Source: Flavobacteriales bacterium
Lineage (GTDB): Bacteria; Bacteroidota; Bacteroidia; JANQJC01
Assembly (NCBI GenBank): GCA_028281825.1
Contig: JANQJC010000015.1
Coordinates: 1-63,554, forward strand
DNA: 63,554 bases
Direction: 5' to 3'
Shown here: piece by piece, positions 43,059-52,824 of the stretch
Layout: the number at the start of each line of letters is the position of its first letter
How positions within the stretch are numbered: position 1 is the first letter of the stretch
The notes under the pieces: model-generated
The model's input: the letters and a program-made list of their open reading frames with translations, nothing else
Databases searched by the model: none
Told to the model about the DNA's origin: nothing
Position numbers and translations under genes: made by a program

Positions 43059-44135
43059 TTGAGAATACTCGATAAATATATCATCAAGAACTTTCTGGGG
43101 ACTTTCTTTTACACCATCTCCCTTATCCTGGTTATCGTTATTGTGTTTGATATCTCTGAAAAGATTGATGACTTTATTGAGAAGCAAGCCCCAATGCAGG
43201 CTATTTTCTTCGAGTATTACATCTACTTTATTCCCTATTTCGCCAACCTGTTTAGCCCATTATTTATTTTCATTGCGGTTATCTTCTTTACTTCAAGATT
43301 AGCATCCCGTACAGAGATTACAGCCATTTTGAGCAGTGGGGTAAGTTTTAAAAGGTTAATGGTTCCTTACATGATATCAGCAACCATACTAGCTAGTTTA
43401 TCTACCTTGCTAAATAATTTCATTATCCCACCTGCCAATGCCAAAAGGCTGCAATTTGAGTGGACATACATCAACAACCCCTTTAGGTATGCCGGTAAAA
43501 ACGTTCATGCCCAAACATCCCCAGGGGAATTCATTTATTTTGAAAGTTTCAACAACCAGCGAGGCATTGCATACAAGTTTTCTTACGAAAGGTTTGAAGA
43601 AAATGAGCTTAAATTTAAGTTGATGGCTGACCATATCAAATGGGACTCTCTTGAGCAGAAATGGATAGTGAGAAATTACCATATCCGAACCATTGACGGG
43701 ATGAAAGAGACGGTAATCACGGGTGCTGAGATGGATACAACCTTTAGAAACTTTGACCCTGCTGATTACAGCAAACGGGTTACATTGATAGAAACACTCA
43801 ATTATTTTGAACTCAACAACTACATTGAGGAACAAAAATCCAAAGGCTCCCAAATTGAGTATTACCTAGTGGAGAAATATAAACGTTTTTCTTTACCCTT
43901 TGCAACTTTTATTCTCACTATTATCGGGGTGAGTTTTTCAAGCCGAAAAGTGAGAGGTGGGATTGGCCTACACATTGCCATTGGTACGCTCATCAGTTTC
44001 TCTTACATTCTGTTTATGCAAGTAGCTAATACTTATGCAGCTAGTGGCAATGCACCAGTATTATTGGCTGTCTGGACGCCCAACATTATATTCGGGATAT
44101 TAAGCCTAATAGTTCTCAGAATGGCTCCTAAATAA
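43059..44135 (+). CDS. LptF/LptG-family permease (YjgP/YjgQ)
   Basis: The protein has 358 residues with an N-terminal helix pair (RILDKYIIKNFLGTFFYTIS), a helical region to about 125, a periplasmic beta-rich domain (about 130-270) and three C-terminal helices from about 285. This is the LptF/G layout of the lipopolysaccharide export ATPase complex LptB2FG. Which of the two it is cannot be decided here. It starts with TTG, is seven bases after tgt, and its end overlaps the aroA end by eight bases on the opposite strand. Confidence 0.88.
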   Translation: MRILDKYIIKNFLGTFFYTISLILVIVIVFDISEKIDDFIEKQAPMQAIFFEYYIYFIPYFANLFSPLFIFIAVIFFTSRLASRTEITAILSSGVSFKRLMVPYMISATILASLSTLLNNFIIPPANAKRLQFEWTYINNPFRYAGKNVHAQTSPGEFIYFESFNNQRGIAYKFSYERFEENELKFKLMADHIKWDSLEQKWIVRNYHIRTIDGMKETVITGAEMDTTFRNFDPADYSKRVTLIETLNYFELNNYIEEQKSKGSQIEYYLVEKYKRFSLPFATFILTIIGVSFSSRKVRGGIGLHIAIGTLISFSYILFMQVANTYAASGNAPVLLAVWTPNIIFGILSLIVLRMAPK

Positions 44136-45330
44136 GCTTCTCTAGCTCCTCCCAAAAATTAGGATAAGACTTGTTGACTACTTCAGCATCTTCAATCTTT
44201 ATCTCCCCACACAGCAATGCTAAAGGTGCAAAAGCCATAGCCATCCTATGGTCTTGATATGTTTTGATGGTTTGCACAGATGGCTGAAATTTCCCACTCA
44301 GAGAATAGGTTTCACCTTCATTGACCAGTTCTTTGCCAAATTTCTTGAGTTCAATCTTCAGGGCAGCAATCCTGTCTGTTTCCTTGATTCTAAGTGTTTG
44401 CAGACCAGTAAAAGTGGCTTCAATGTCAAGTGCTGCACACAGTACTATTATGGTTTGTGCCAAGTCTGGATTAGCAAGAAAGTCCAAATTCGAAGGCTTT
44501 TTCTCAATTGACTTCTTTTTCAATAGAAGCCCATCAGCTTCCTCAATAGTTTCTACACCCAAACTTTTCATCCAATGATGAACAATAGTATCACCCTGTA
44601 TAGATGATAACTTCAAGCCATGTAAAAAGATATCACTGTTATCACTCAAAGCAGCAATGGCATACCAATAAGAGGCAGCACTCCAATCTGGCTCAACGAT
44701 TTGTATTGGTGGAGATGCTTTTCTCTCTGAATTAACTTGAATTGTTGAATTTGATGTTCGGTTCACCTTAAAACCTAACCCCTTCATCAAGGAAATAGTC
44801 ATCTCCAAGTAAGGCTCAGAAACTAAGCCATTAGTTATTTCCACCTTCAAACCATAAGGTAATGAAGGGCCTATCATAAGCAAGGCTGAGATATACTGAC
44901 TGCTGGTATTCCCGGGAATTGACACCTTACTTCCACTCAGTTTCGCTGCATTTATTCTTGCAGGAGGATAACCATCATTCTCAAGATAATTTATGTCTGC
45001 CCCTAGCTTCCTGAGAGCGTCCACCAAGGAACCAATGGGCCTTTCCTTCATTCTCTCAGAACCCGTCAATATCTTTGTTTCGCCTTTTGTCACATAATAA
45101 GCCAATAGAAAACGCATTGCTGTGCCTGCAGCACCAACGTCAATGGTTTCATCATTGCCTGATAGTGCTTTCTTCAAAAGCATGGTGTCTTCAGCTTCTG
45201 AGAGGTTTTCTATTGCAAAACCGCCATACAAAGCCTGAAGTATAAGCAAACGGTTACTGATGCTTTTTGACGCGGGTAATTGAACACTACCAGAAATAGA
45301 CCTATCCTTAAAGCTGATAGTTTTGAGCAT
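44128..45330 (-). CDS. aroA: 3-phosphoshikimate 1-carboxyvinyltransferase
   Basis: This 400-residue EPSP synthase transfers the enolpyruvyl group of PEP to shikimate 3-phosphate. Motifs are LPASKSISNRLLIL, DVGAAGTAMRFLLAYY, GSERMKERPIGSLVDAL, VEPDWSAASYWY, IKETDRIAAL and YQDHRMAMAFAPLAL. The length is slightly short of the usual 430. It is the last gene of an aroC - DAHP synthase/chorismate mutase - aroB - aroA operon and directly adjoins aroB. Eight bases overlap with the LptF/G gene on the other strand. Confidence 0.96.
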   Translation of the reverse strand: MLKTISFKDRSISGSVQLPASKSISNRLLILQALYGGFAIENLSEAEDTMLLKKALSGNDETIDVGAAGTAMRFLLAYYVTKGETKILTGSERMKERPIGSLVDALRKLGADINYLENDGYPPARINAAKLSGSKVSIPGNTSSQYISALLMIGPSLPYGLKVEITNGLVSEPYLEMTISLMKGLGFKVNRTSNSTIQVNSERKASPPIQIVEPDWSAASYWYAIAALSDNSDIFLHGLKLSSIQGDTIVHHWMKSLGVETIEEADGLLLKKKSIEKKPSNLDFLANPDLAQTIIVLCAALDIEATFTGLQTLRIKETDRIAALKIELKKFGKELVNEGETYSLSGKFQPSVQTIKTYQDHRMAMAFAPLALLCGEIKIEDAEVVNKSYPNFWEELEKLI

Positions 45331-46395
45331 CTATTTGAATACAGATTTAGCATAATTGAAAGCTTCCATTACTTCCTCCCTTTCACAATTCACATCAATT
45401 TCAGCTTTACCAATGCTGCGTATAAGTGCAAAATTCACTTTGCCTCTTTCATTTTTCTTATCGTGCTGCATCAGTTGCCACAGTTCTTCAAAAGCATCTG
45501 CAGGTGGTAATTCAATCTCAAAATGCCTAGTGATTACTTCAGAGATTTGAGTCAATTCAGTCTCACTCAAGTCACACTTGTTTTTTGACAAGAAAGCTTC
45601 GGCTACCATCCCGATTGAGATAGCCTCACCATGAAACAAAGGCAGAGTATCGTGTTGCAAAGAATAACTTTCAATTGCATGTCCAATGGTGTGCCCAAAA
45701 TTTAGAGACTTTCTAATATCCTTTTCTTTGAAATCCCCACTAACCACTTTCATCTTTATCTCTACGGAGCGGGAGACAAAATCAGAGAGTATTTTAGCAT
45801 TTACATCTTCTAGCGCAAATAACTTACTCCAATACTTCTTATCCGCAATCAAACCATGTTTCAGCATCTCAGCAAAACCACTCTTCACATGACGGATATA
45901 AAGTGTATTGACAAAAGATGGATCTATGTATACATTATTTGGAAGCGAAAAGAGGCCTAACTGGTTCTTAAGAACACCGTGGTCAACACCTACTTTACCA
46001 CCTAATGAAGCATCAACCTGAGCAAGTAATGTGGTAGGGATGTGGATAAAATCTATCCCCCGCTTGTATACAGAAGCCACAAAACCTCCTAAATCACATA
46101 CTACTCCACCTCCCAAATTAATAAGCAGCGACTTACGTGTAGCCCCTTGCTCTGCCAATGAAATCCAAAGCTGCTCTGCTATTTCAAGCGTTTTGTTTTC
46201 CTCACCGCTCTCAATCTCTAATACTTCAGCATGCCGCAAATCAGAAATTTTAGTCATAAGCAAGGGAATACAGTGCTGCATAGAATTTTCATCTACAAGA
46301 ATGAAAATCTTGTCATAACTGTTATCTTGAAGTAAATTGATTAACTGCCCAAAATCGGCAGAAAGGAAAGTAACTGGATGAAGTTGACTACTCAT
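45331..46395 (-). CDS. aroB: 3-dehydroquinate synthase
   Basis: This 354-residue enzyme forms 3-dehydroquinate from DAHP using NAD and a metal. NAD-binding and active-site motifs are LINLGGGVVCDLGGFVASVYKRG, IHIPTTLLAQVDASLGGKVGVDHG, the KSGFAEMLKHGLI segment, and metal ligands in LNFGHTIGHAIE and the later LFHGEAISIG. It overlaps the upstream DAHP synthase gene by eight bases and abuts aroA. Confidence 0.97.
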   Translation of the reverse strand: MSSQLHPVTFLSADFGQLINLLQDNSYDKIFILVDENSMQHCIPLLMTKISDLRHAEVLEIESGEENKTLEIAEQLWISLAEQGATRKSLLINLGGGVVCDLGGFVASVYKRGIDFIHIPTTLLAQVDASLGGKVGVDHGVLKNQLGLFSLPNNVYIDPSFVNTLYIRHVKSGFAEMLKHGLIADKKYWSKLFALEDVNAKILSDFVSRSVEIKMKVVSGDFKEKDIRKSLNFGHTIGHAIESYSLQHDTLPLFHGEAISIGMVAEAFLSKNKCDLSETELTQISEVITRHFEIELPPADAFEELWQLMQHDKKNERGKVNFALIRSIGKAEIDVNCEREEVMEAFNYAKSVFK

Positions 46396-47482
46396 CGTTC
46401 TTTGCCAATTTTTGGTTCATTACATCAGTTTGTAACCTGATGGACTCCTCATGTATCAGTTGATAGACTTGTTTAACAAATTCAATATTCACTTCTGAAT
46501 TTTCAGCTTGGGCTATCATATTTTTGAGAATCTCCTTCCAACGCTCTATCTGCAATACAGTGATATCATTGTCCTTCTTATACAAGCCAATTTCTTCCAC
46601 TATTTGCATACGGGCCGAGAGCAGGTCAATAATATCAAGATCTATCTTGTCTATCCGTTTACGTAATTGCTCCAGACGATTCAAAAACTCAAAATTGCTA
46701 CTACGTGCTGAACGAAACACCAATTGGTCAAGAGTTTCAGCCAATTGTGCTGGAGATACTTGTTGTCTTGAATCTGTCTTAGCATTCTCAGGGTCGATAT
46801 GGGTTTCAATCATCAGGCCGTCGGTATCCAAATCAATGGCTCTTTGCGATACCTCCAATATCATTTCGCGCCTACCCGCAATATGACTAGGGTCACATAT
46901 TACAGGTACTTCAGGCATTAAGGATTTAAACTCTATTAGCAATGCCCAATTGGGATAGTTACGATACTTGTTTTGGCTTAGTGAAGAGAAACCACGATGC
47001 ACAGCTATCACATTCTCCAAGCCAACTTTCTGCAAACGCTCAACTGCTCCCACCCAAAGTTGAAGGTCAGGATTTACAGGGTTTTTTACCATTACTGGTA
47101 TATCCGTTCCTTTTAAAGCTTCAGCCAATTCTTGAACCATAAAGGGGTTCACAGTAGTTCGTGCACCCAACCACACCATATCAATATCGTGTCTCAAAGC
47201 AGCCTCAATGTGATTTGTGTTGGCCACTTCAATGGTAGTAAGCAATCCCGTCTCCACTTTTGCTTTCTTGAGCCACTCCAAAGCCGTTTCTCCAACACCT
47301 TCAAAATGACCTGGCCTTGTTCTTGGTTTCCATACCCCACTGCGGAATACCTTTACCCTACTATCTTTGCTAATAAGTCTTGCGGTCTCCAAAACCTGTT
47401 CCTCAGTTTCTGCACTGCAAGGCCCTGCCACTATAAATGGTTCCTCAGGTCTCTTTATCCACTCTTTGATTGAAAAACTCAT
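46388..47482 (-). CDS. Bifunctional DAHP synthase / chorismate mutase
   Basis: The protein has 364 residues. The N-terminal domain (about 1-265) is a type I DAHP synthase of the KDO8P-like subgroup: EPFIVAGPCSAETEEQV, FRSGVWKPRTRPGHFEG, MVKNPVNPDL, and VICDPSHIAGRREM. The C-terminal 90 residues are an AroQ-type chorismate mutase (LEQLRKRIDKIDLDIIDLL ... VKQVYQLIHEESIR). Fusion of the first and a branch-point enzyme usually lets chorismate or prephenate binding regulate DAHP synthesis. It overlaps aroC upstream by four bases and aroB downstream by eight. Confidence 0.95.
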   Translation of the reverse strand: MSFSIKEWIKRPEEPFIVAGPCSAETEEQVLETARLISKDSRVKVFRSGVWKPRTRPGHFEGVGETALEWLKKAKVETGLLTTIEVANTNHIEAALRHDIDMVWLGARTTVNPFMVQELAEALKGTDIPVMVKNPVNPDLQLWVGAVERLQKVGLENVIAVHRGFSSLSQNKYRNYPNWALLIEFKSLMPEVPVICDPSHIAGRREMILEVSQRAIDLDTDGLMIETHIDPENAKTDSRQQVSPAQLAETLDQLVFRSARSSNFEFLNRLEQLRKRIDKIDLDIIDLLSARMQIVEEIGLYKKDNDITVLQIERWKEILKNMIAQAENSEVNIEFVKQVYQLIHEESIRLQTDVMNQKLAKNDE

Positions 47483-48558
47483 TTCTGATATACCTTATTT
47501 CTCAATACATGGTCGGCAACCACCAAAGCCGTCATTGCTTCTACAATTGGCACAGCACGAGGCAACACACAAGCGTCATGGCGCCCTTTACCTTCAATTT
47601 CAACTTCTTTACCTTCACTATCCACACTCTTCTGGTTTTGCATCAAGGTAGATACTGGCTTGAAGGCCGTATTGAAATAAATATCCATACCGTTGGAAAT
47701 TCCGCCTTGAATTCCGCCAGAGTTATTGGTTTGGGTAACTACCTTGCCATTCCTCTCTTCAAAAATATCATTCTGTTGCGAACCTCTCTTATAAGTGCCA
47801 GCAAAACCAGAGCCTATCTCAAAACCTTTAACAGCATTAATACTCATCATAGCCTTAGCCAATTCTGCATGCAATTTATCAAACACAGGCTCACCCAACC
47901 CAACAGGGCAGTTTTTCACCACACCTGTTATCGCGCCACCCACTGTATCACCTTCTTGCTTCACTTTTTCAATCAACGCAATCATCTTCTCAGCAACCGT
48001 AAGGTCAGGACAACGAACCAGACTTTTCTCAATATCATTCTTAACAACCGCTGAAGGATTAAGTTCAGTTGCTACATCTGCTACCCTTGATACATAAGCC
48101 AGTACTTCAATACCTGATTGAGCCAATAGCAACTTAGCCACAGCACCAGCAGCAACACGAGCAGCCGTTTCTCTTGCCGACGCCCTTCCACTGCCCCTAT
48201 GGTCACGAATACCGTATTTTGCCTGATAAGTAAAATCCGCATGAGAAGGACGGTACTTATCACTGATGTGGCTGTAGTCAGAAGGTTTTTGGTCCCTATT
48301 ACGTATGAGAATGGTTAGTGGGGCTCCAGTAGTCTTGCCCTCAAAAACACCTGAGACTATTTCAAAAGTATCTTCTTCCTTTCGCTGAGTAGTGATAGCA
48401 GACTGCCCAGGCCTGCGCCTATCCAACTCTCCCTGGATAAAGTTTTCATCAATTTTAAGATTGCTTGGACAACCATCAATCACTACGCCAATCATTGGGC
48501 CGTGAGACTCACCAAAGGTGGTAATTCTAAAAAGCTGTCCGAAAGAATTGCCAGGCAT
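47479..48558 (-). CDS. aroC: Chorismate synthase
   Basis: This 359-residue enzyme uses reduced FMN to make chorismate from EPSP. Signatures are GQLFRITTFGESHGPMIGVV, the RRPGQSAITTQRKEED segment, DYSHISDKYRPSHADFTYQ, GSGRASARETAARVAAGAVA and NNSGGIQGGISNGMDI. It is the first gene of the operon, with a TACCTTTG box 17 bases upstream of its ATG. Confidence 0.97.
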   Translation of the reverse strand: MPGNSFGQLFRITTFGESHGPMIGVVIDGCPSNLKIDENFIQGELDRRRPGQSAITTQRKEEDTFEIVSGVFEGKTTGAPLTILIRNRDQKPSDYSHISDKYRPSHADFTYQAKYGIRDHRGSGRASARETAARVAAGAVAKLLLAQSGIEVLAYVSRVADVATELNPSAVVKNDIEKSLVRCPDLTVAEKMIALIEKVKQEGDTVGGAITGVVKNCPVGLGEPVFDKLHAELAKAMMSINAVKGFEIGSGFAGTYKRGSQQNDIFEERNGKVVTQTNNSGGIQGGISNGMDIYFNTAFKPVSTLMQNQKSVDSEGKEVEIEGKGRHDACVLPRAVPIVEAMTALVVADHVLRNKVYQK

Positions 48559-48575
48559 AAAGTGCAGACTTGCTA

Positions 48576-48583
48576 CAAAGGTA
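48576..48583 (-). promoter_or_regulatory. -7 box TACCTTTG for the aro operon
   Basis: Exact TAnnTTTG match on the minus strand, 17 bases before the aroC ATG. No well-spaced -33 TTG was found. Confidence 0.5.
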
Positions 48584-48824
48584 GCTAATTTGAATTATGA
48601 CTGCTAAAACACTGATAATTAAAAACTTAAAACCCGTTTACGTTGTTTTTTGACACCCAAGATTTTCCGTGAGTCGAAAAGGGAGTATAAATTTTTCAAT
48701 TCACACCTTGTTATTTTTCAACAAGACGCAAATCAAAATATAAATATTACTTAAAAAATTAAATATTATAATCAAAATAATAAATAATATACTAACCTAT
48801 AAAAACAATTCTCATAACAAGCGT

Positions 48825-48832
48825 TATATTTG
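48825..48832 (+). promoter_or_regulatory. -7 box TATATTTG for the T9SS M1 peptidase
   Basis: Exact TAnnTTTG match 19 bases before the ATG at 48852, at the right end of a 293-base AT-rich intergenic region in which nothing else was recognised. No good -33 TTG. Confidence 0.5.
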
Positions 48833-48851
48833 AGGAAACCTCTTTCCACTT

Positions 48852-51182
48852 ATGAATAGGATTTTGCTTCTAGTATTTCTATTGGCGTCGTCTGCAATTG
48901 GCTCAGCCCAATCTTCATTTGACGTAAAGCATTACGATATCTCAGTAGATACCATTGACTTTGCAAACAAAGAAATCACTGCCCATGTAAGTGTTCGTAT
49001 CCAAGCCATTGGCGGACAAACTAGTGGAATAGAACTAAGCTTGCTTCAATTTCAAGTAGACTCCATTAAGCAAGGCACCCAAACCCTCGCCTTCAATTAC
49101 AATGATACCATTTTGGATATCAGTCTGGCTCAGCCATTGAGCAATGGTGACAGTACTGAAATTACTATTTATTACAACGGCCACCCCCAAGAGGACAACT
49201 CAGGCTTTGGTGGCTTTTATTTTCAAGGTAATACTTATGCTTTCAATATTGGTGTTGGCTTTGAGGCTAATCCCCACAACTACGGTAGAGTGTGGTTTCC
49301 ATGCGTAGATAACTTCACTGACAGGGCAACATACAGTTATCATATTAGGGCACTAGATACCTACAAAGCTTTCTGCAATGGTGAACTAACCAGCGTTGAT
49401 GACAATGGTGATGGAACCTTCACCTATAACTGGTATATGTCCTACTCCATCCCCAGCTACCTGGCTTCAATGGCGGTTGCACCCTTCTATAGCATCAATA
49501 GAAACTATCACAACATTCCTGTAAGCATTGCGGTACTTCCATCCGACTCAAACAATACCATTAACACCTTTCAAAATTTGGAGAATTGTGTTGGCACTTT
49601 CCTTAATAATTATGGCCCATATAAATGGAACAAGATTGGTTATGTGGCTGTGCCATTCAACGCAGGTGCAATGGAGCATTCTACCAGCATACACATCGGC
49701 AAAGCATACATCAATGGAGCGCTAACCTATGAAACACTTTGGGCTCATGAGTTGGCACACCAATGGTGGGGCGATTTGGTTACTTGTGAGCGCCAAGAAG
49801 AAATGTGGCTCAACGAAGGTTTTGCTGCATACAGTGAGGCCATCTTTCTGGAAGGCAGGTATGGAAGAACCCGATACAAGAATTACGTGCGAAGTAATCA
49901 TAGAAAAGTGCTTCAATTTGCCCATATAATAGATGACGGATACAGACCACTGAATAATATCCCCCACGAATACACTTACAGCACTACCGTGTATGACAAG
50001 GGTGCCGACATTGCCCATACCTTAAGAGGCTTTATGGGTGATAGCGCTTTCTTCAATGGGTGTAAACACTACTTTGATGTAATGGCCTACCAGGATGCAA
50101 GTAGCGAAGATTTAAGAGATGCCCTCGCAACTTCATCGGGCATTGATATGACTCGCTTCTTTGAAGATTGGATTTTTACAGGTGGCTTTCCTCACTTTTC
50201 TGTTGATTCCTTTAATGTGGTAAATGCTTCAGGCGGTACTTTTGACGTAACAATTCATACCAAGCAAAAGCAAAAAGGCAACAGCCACATCTATAAAATG
50301 CCCCTGCAATTTACCTTTAGGAACAGTACCAATGAAGCTACTGAAACTTTTACTATTGATGCTGCTACCAACACTTTTCAAACCAATTTGAGTTTCAGTC
50401 CAAGCATGGTTACCATAGACAAAGAGGAGTTAATTAGCGATGCAACAACGGACTATGAATTGAAAGTTTTTGGAACTGGTAATTATGACTTTAAGGAAAC
50501 CAATGCTAGCATCAATGTAATAACTGATGGAAATGATTCATCATTGGTGAGAATCGAGCACAACTGGGTAGCACCCGATGATTTTATTAATCCACCCGCC
50601 AACATAAGCCTTTCCGATTATCACTATTATACAGTAGATGGCATTTTCTCTCCTGGCTTTAGGGCTTCTGTTACTTTTAATTATAATGGCATGAATAATC
50701 AAAATGCTGGCTACCTGGATAATGACCTGATAACTGGCCTTGAGGATGGTCTATTATTATTTTATCGACCTAGTGCAGGTCATGAATGGCAACAAGTGAA
50801 TGCCACGGTCAATTACATGGGAAGCCACACAGATAGACGAGGAAAATTTGAAGTAGATACACTCCAAAAAGGGCAATATGCCTTTGGGTACGATGCCACT
50901 GCTTCTTCAATAAAGAATAAAAAGGTAAAAAAAAACGATAGACTAGTCGTATTCCCCAATCCATCAAGTGGTTCTTGCACTATTCAGCTTGATTTAAACA
51001 GTTTGCAAGAGGCGTACGTGAAAATTTATAGTCCTGATGGAAAGTTGGTTCATACCCAACAAGTAAAGGCAACAGAAAAACAATTCATCTGGAACCATTC
51101 AAGCTTTTCGGCTGGCACTTATTCCATTGCCTTAGAAGGAAAATCAGGTTTAATAGCCAGCACCCAGGTAATAATCAAGTAA
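48852..51182 (+). CDS. Secreted M1-family aminopeptidase with T9SS sorting domain
   Basis: The protein has 776 residues. A signal peptide (cleavage after GSA near residue 19) is followed by the M1 N-terminal beta domain and the catalytic domain: exopeptidase motif GAMEH (compare GAMEN), zinc site HELAH at 299-303 with E322 in WLNEGF. The C-terminal 75 residues (VVFPNPSSGSCTIQL ... IYSPDGKLVHTQQV ... STQVIIK) are a type A T9SS signal, so the enzyme should be secreted to the surface or medium. It probably trims peptides for nutrition. It is unrelated in architecture to the M1-barrel protein at 13816. Confidence 0.93.
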   Translation: MNRILLLVFLLASSAIGSAQSSFDVKHYDISVDTIDFANKEITAHVSVRIQAIGGQTSGIELSLLQFQVDSIKQGTQTLAFNYNDTILDISLAQPLSNGDSTEITIYYNGHPQEDNSGFGGFYFQGNTYAFNIGVGFEANPHNYGRVWFPCVDNFTDRATYSYHIRALDTYKAFCNGELTSVDDNGDGTFTYNWYMSYSIPSYLASMAVAPFYSINRNYHNIPVSIAVLPSDSNNTINTFQNLENCVGTFLNNYGPYKWNKIGYVAVPFNAGAMEHSTSIHIGKAYINGALTYETLWAHELAHQWWGDLVTCERQEEMWLNEGFAAYSEAIFLEGRYGRTRYKNYVRSNHRKVLQFAHIIDDGYRPLNNIPHEYTYSTTVYDKGADIAHTLRGFMGDSAFFNGCKHYFDVMAYQDASSEDLRDALATSSGIDMTRFFEDWIFTGGFPHFSVDSFNVVNASGGTFDVTIHTKQKQKGNSHIYKMPLQFTFRNSTNEATETFTIDAATNTFQTNLSFSPSMVTIDKEELISDATTDYELKVFGTGNYDFKETNASINVITDGNDSSLVRIEHNWVAPDDFINPPANISLSDYHYYTVDGIFSPGFRASVTFNYNGMNNQNAGYLDNDLITGLEDGLLLFYRPSAGHEWQQVNATVNYMGSHTDRRGKFEVDTLQKGQYAFGYDATASSIKNKKVKKNDRLVVFPNPSSGSCTIQLDLNSLQEAYVKIYSPDGKLVHTQQVKATEKQFIWNHSSFSAGTYSIALEGKSGLIASTQVIIK

Positions 51183-51206
51183 TCTATCGTATCCGACCCA
51201 CTTTAT

Positions 51207-51409
51207 TCGCGGGTCTTCGCCCGCGATCTAAAACTACAAACCCTTTGAGGGTTATAATACCTTCTATGTCGCTGCGCTGCAGCTCTTGATTAGTAGCTGA
51301 CTATTACTTGCTATTAATATAACGCCACCCTGTGGCTTAAAAAGCAGCTGCGGAGCAGCGAAATATTAATAGCCTGAGCGACATATCGGGCCCAAAGCCC
51401 CAGCGGGGC
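51207..51409. repeat. Hairpin-rich intergenic repeat element
   Basis: Six small GC stems occur in 203 bases: 51207-51226, 51239-51253, 51271-51283, 51324-51336, 51347-51359 and 51397-51409. Three are directly followed by GCGACAT or GCGAAAT-like words. Larger inverted pairs enclose them: ATGTCGCT (51266-51273) with AGCGACAT (51377-51384), and GCTATTAATAT (51310-51320) with ATATTAATAGC (51363-51373). This nested palindrome contrasts with the AT-rich surroundings. It resembles dispersed, non-coding repeat elements in Bacteroidota genomes (recalled, unverified). It lies between two convergent genes, and its hairpins might stop transcription. Confidence 0.75.
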
Positions 51410-51433
51410 GACATCTAATATTTCTTCAAAAAA

Positions 51434-52207
51434 CTAGGTCTTCTTCGGTGGTGCTGGAATAAAGGCACTAGTCTGTTTAATGTATTCCTGGTACTCAGGG
51501 TTATCATCATACTTTTTCTCAAGCATGGTAACGCCTGAAACCCTCAACAGCAGAAAAGTCAACAACACAGGACTCACCAAATTAAGTAATGGATTGCCAT
51601 TGCCTATTGATATGAGAAAAATCCCCCACCACATCACAACTTCACCAAAATAGTTGGGATGCCTGGTATATCGCCACAATCCATATTTCATCACCTTTCC
51701 TTTATTTTCAGGTCTTTTCTTGAAACTATACATTTGGTAATCACCCACAGCTTCAAAAAAGAAACCCGTTAACCATATGACGATGCCAATCACCTCAAGA
51801 AGTCCAAGTTCGTCTTTAGCGGAAGTTATGATGCTTATCACGGGTATTGCAACAAGAAACATCACGGCACCTTGAAGCATAAACACTTGAAGCCAGCTTC
51901 GCCAAACTACATTCTTACCCCATTCTTCACGCCATTGCTTATATCTAAAATCCTCTCCCTTGCCCCTGCTTCTTTTGGCTATATACCCAGCTAGCCTTGC
52001 ACCCCATATCAATACTAATGCAAAAACTAGTAAGGCTTCAATGCTAAAATTTTGACTAGTATACAAAGCTATTAAACTCACCACAATAAATCCTATTCCC
52101 CAGCCAATGTCTACAATACTATTGTCCTTTTTGGCAATAGCTACTAAAAAGAAGACATTCATATAGGTGAATATCCCCATAGCACAATAAAGCATAACGT
52201 CGGTCAT
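51434..52207 (-). CDS. DUF1295 / steroid 5-alpha-reductase-like membrane protein
   Basis: The protein has 257 residues, about six membrane helices and the C-terminal signature [19 protein letters not shown], diagnostic of DUF1295. The family is homologous to 3-oxo-5-alpha-steroid reductases and isoprenylcysteine methyltransferases; bacterial substrates are unknown. It is the last gene of an operon with a FAH-family hydrolase, an exonuclease and a PD40 protein. Confidence 0.9.
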   Translation of the reverse strand: MTDVMLYCAMGIFTYMNVFFLVAIAKKDNSIVDIGWGIGFIVVSLIALYTSQNFSIEALLVFALVLIWGARLAGYIAKRSRGKGEDFRYKQWREEWGKNVVWRSWLQVFMLQGAVMFLVAIPVISIITSAKDELGLLEVIGIVIWLTGFFFEAVGDYQMYSFKKRPENKGKVMKYGLWRYTRHPNYFGEVVMWWGIFLISIGNGNPLLNLVSPVLLTFLLLRVSGVTMLEKKYDDNPEYQEYIKQTSAFIPAPPKKT

Positions 52208-52210
52208 ACT

Positions 52211-52822
52211 TTACTTAACATTAAAATCTAGTAAAAGTTCTCCTTCAAGATAAGCCTGTACATGGTCGTCTATTTTCACAGGCCCCACGCCAGCAGGTGT
52301 TCCCGTAAAAATCAAATCGCCTTTTTTCAGCATCACATACTTAGAAACTTCAGCAATAATTTGGGCACAACTATATATCATTTGTGAAGTATTGCCTTCC
52401 TGCACCGTTTGTCCATTAATTTCAAGGTGAAAGTTCAGGTTATTAATATCGCCCACTTCACTCAACAGCTTCATCTTGCTGGCTGGCGCCGATTGGTCAA
52501 AAGCCTTGGCTTTCTCCCAGGGCAAGCCTTTTTCCTTACACTTCTTTTGCACATCGCGGGCTGTAAAATCGACACCAACACCCACTTGGTCAAAATACTT
52601 GTGGGCAAACCGCTCTTCAATATACTTACCGTGTTTGTTGATACGGATTACTACTTCCACCTCGTGGTGTACATCTTGAGAAAAGTCAGGGTAAAAAAAC
52701 GGATTATTCTTTTGAAGTAGGGCTGTTTCTGGCTTCATAAAAAAAACAATATCCTCGGGTATAGGATTATTAAGCTCCTTTGCATGGTCGGCATAGTTCC
52801 TGCCAATACAAATAATCTTCAT
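52211..52822 (-). CDS. Fumarylacetoacetate hydrolase-family protein (FAHD1-like)
   Basis: At 203 residues it is a single FAH domain. It has IICIGRNYADHAKELNNPIP at the N-terminus, FMKPETALL, metal-binding EVEVVIRI, VGVDFTARDVQ, KAFDQSAP and FTGTPAGVGPV. FAHD1-type enzymes hydrolyse acylpyruvates or decarboxylate oxaloacetate. Spacing is 3 bases to DUF1295 and 2 bases to the exonuclease, so it is co-transcribed. Confidence 0.92.
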   Translation of the reverse strand: MKIICIGRNYADHAKELNNPIPEDIVFFMKPETALLQKNNPFFYPDFSQDVHHEVEVVIRINKHGKYIEERFAHKYFDQVGVGVDFTARDVQKKCKEKGLPWEKAKAFDQSAPASKMKLLSEVGDINNLNFHLEINGQTVQEGNTSQMIYSCAQIIAEVSKYVMLKKGDLIFTGTPAGVGPVKIDDHVQAYLEGELLLDFNVK

Positions 52823-52824
52823 AA

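Noticed and set aside
47470-48054. 194-codon plus-strand ORF opposite aroC
   Set aside because: aroC is complete with all its motifs on the minus strand; the plus-strand product has no recognisable domain.
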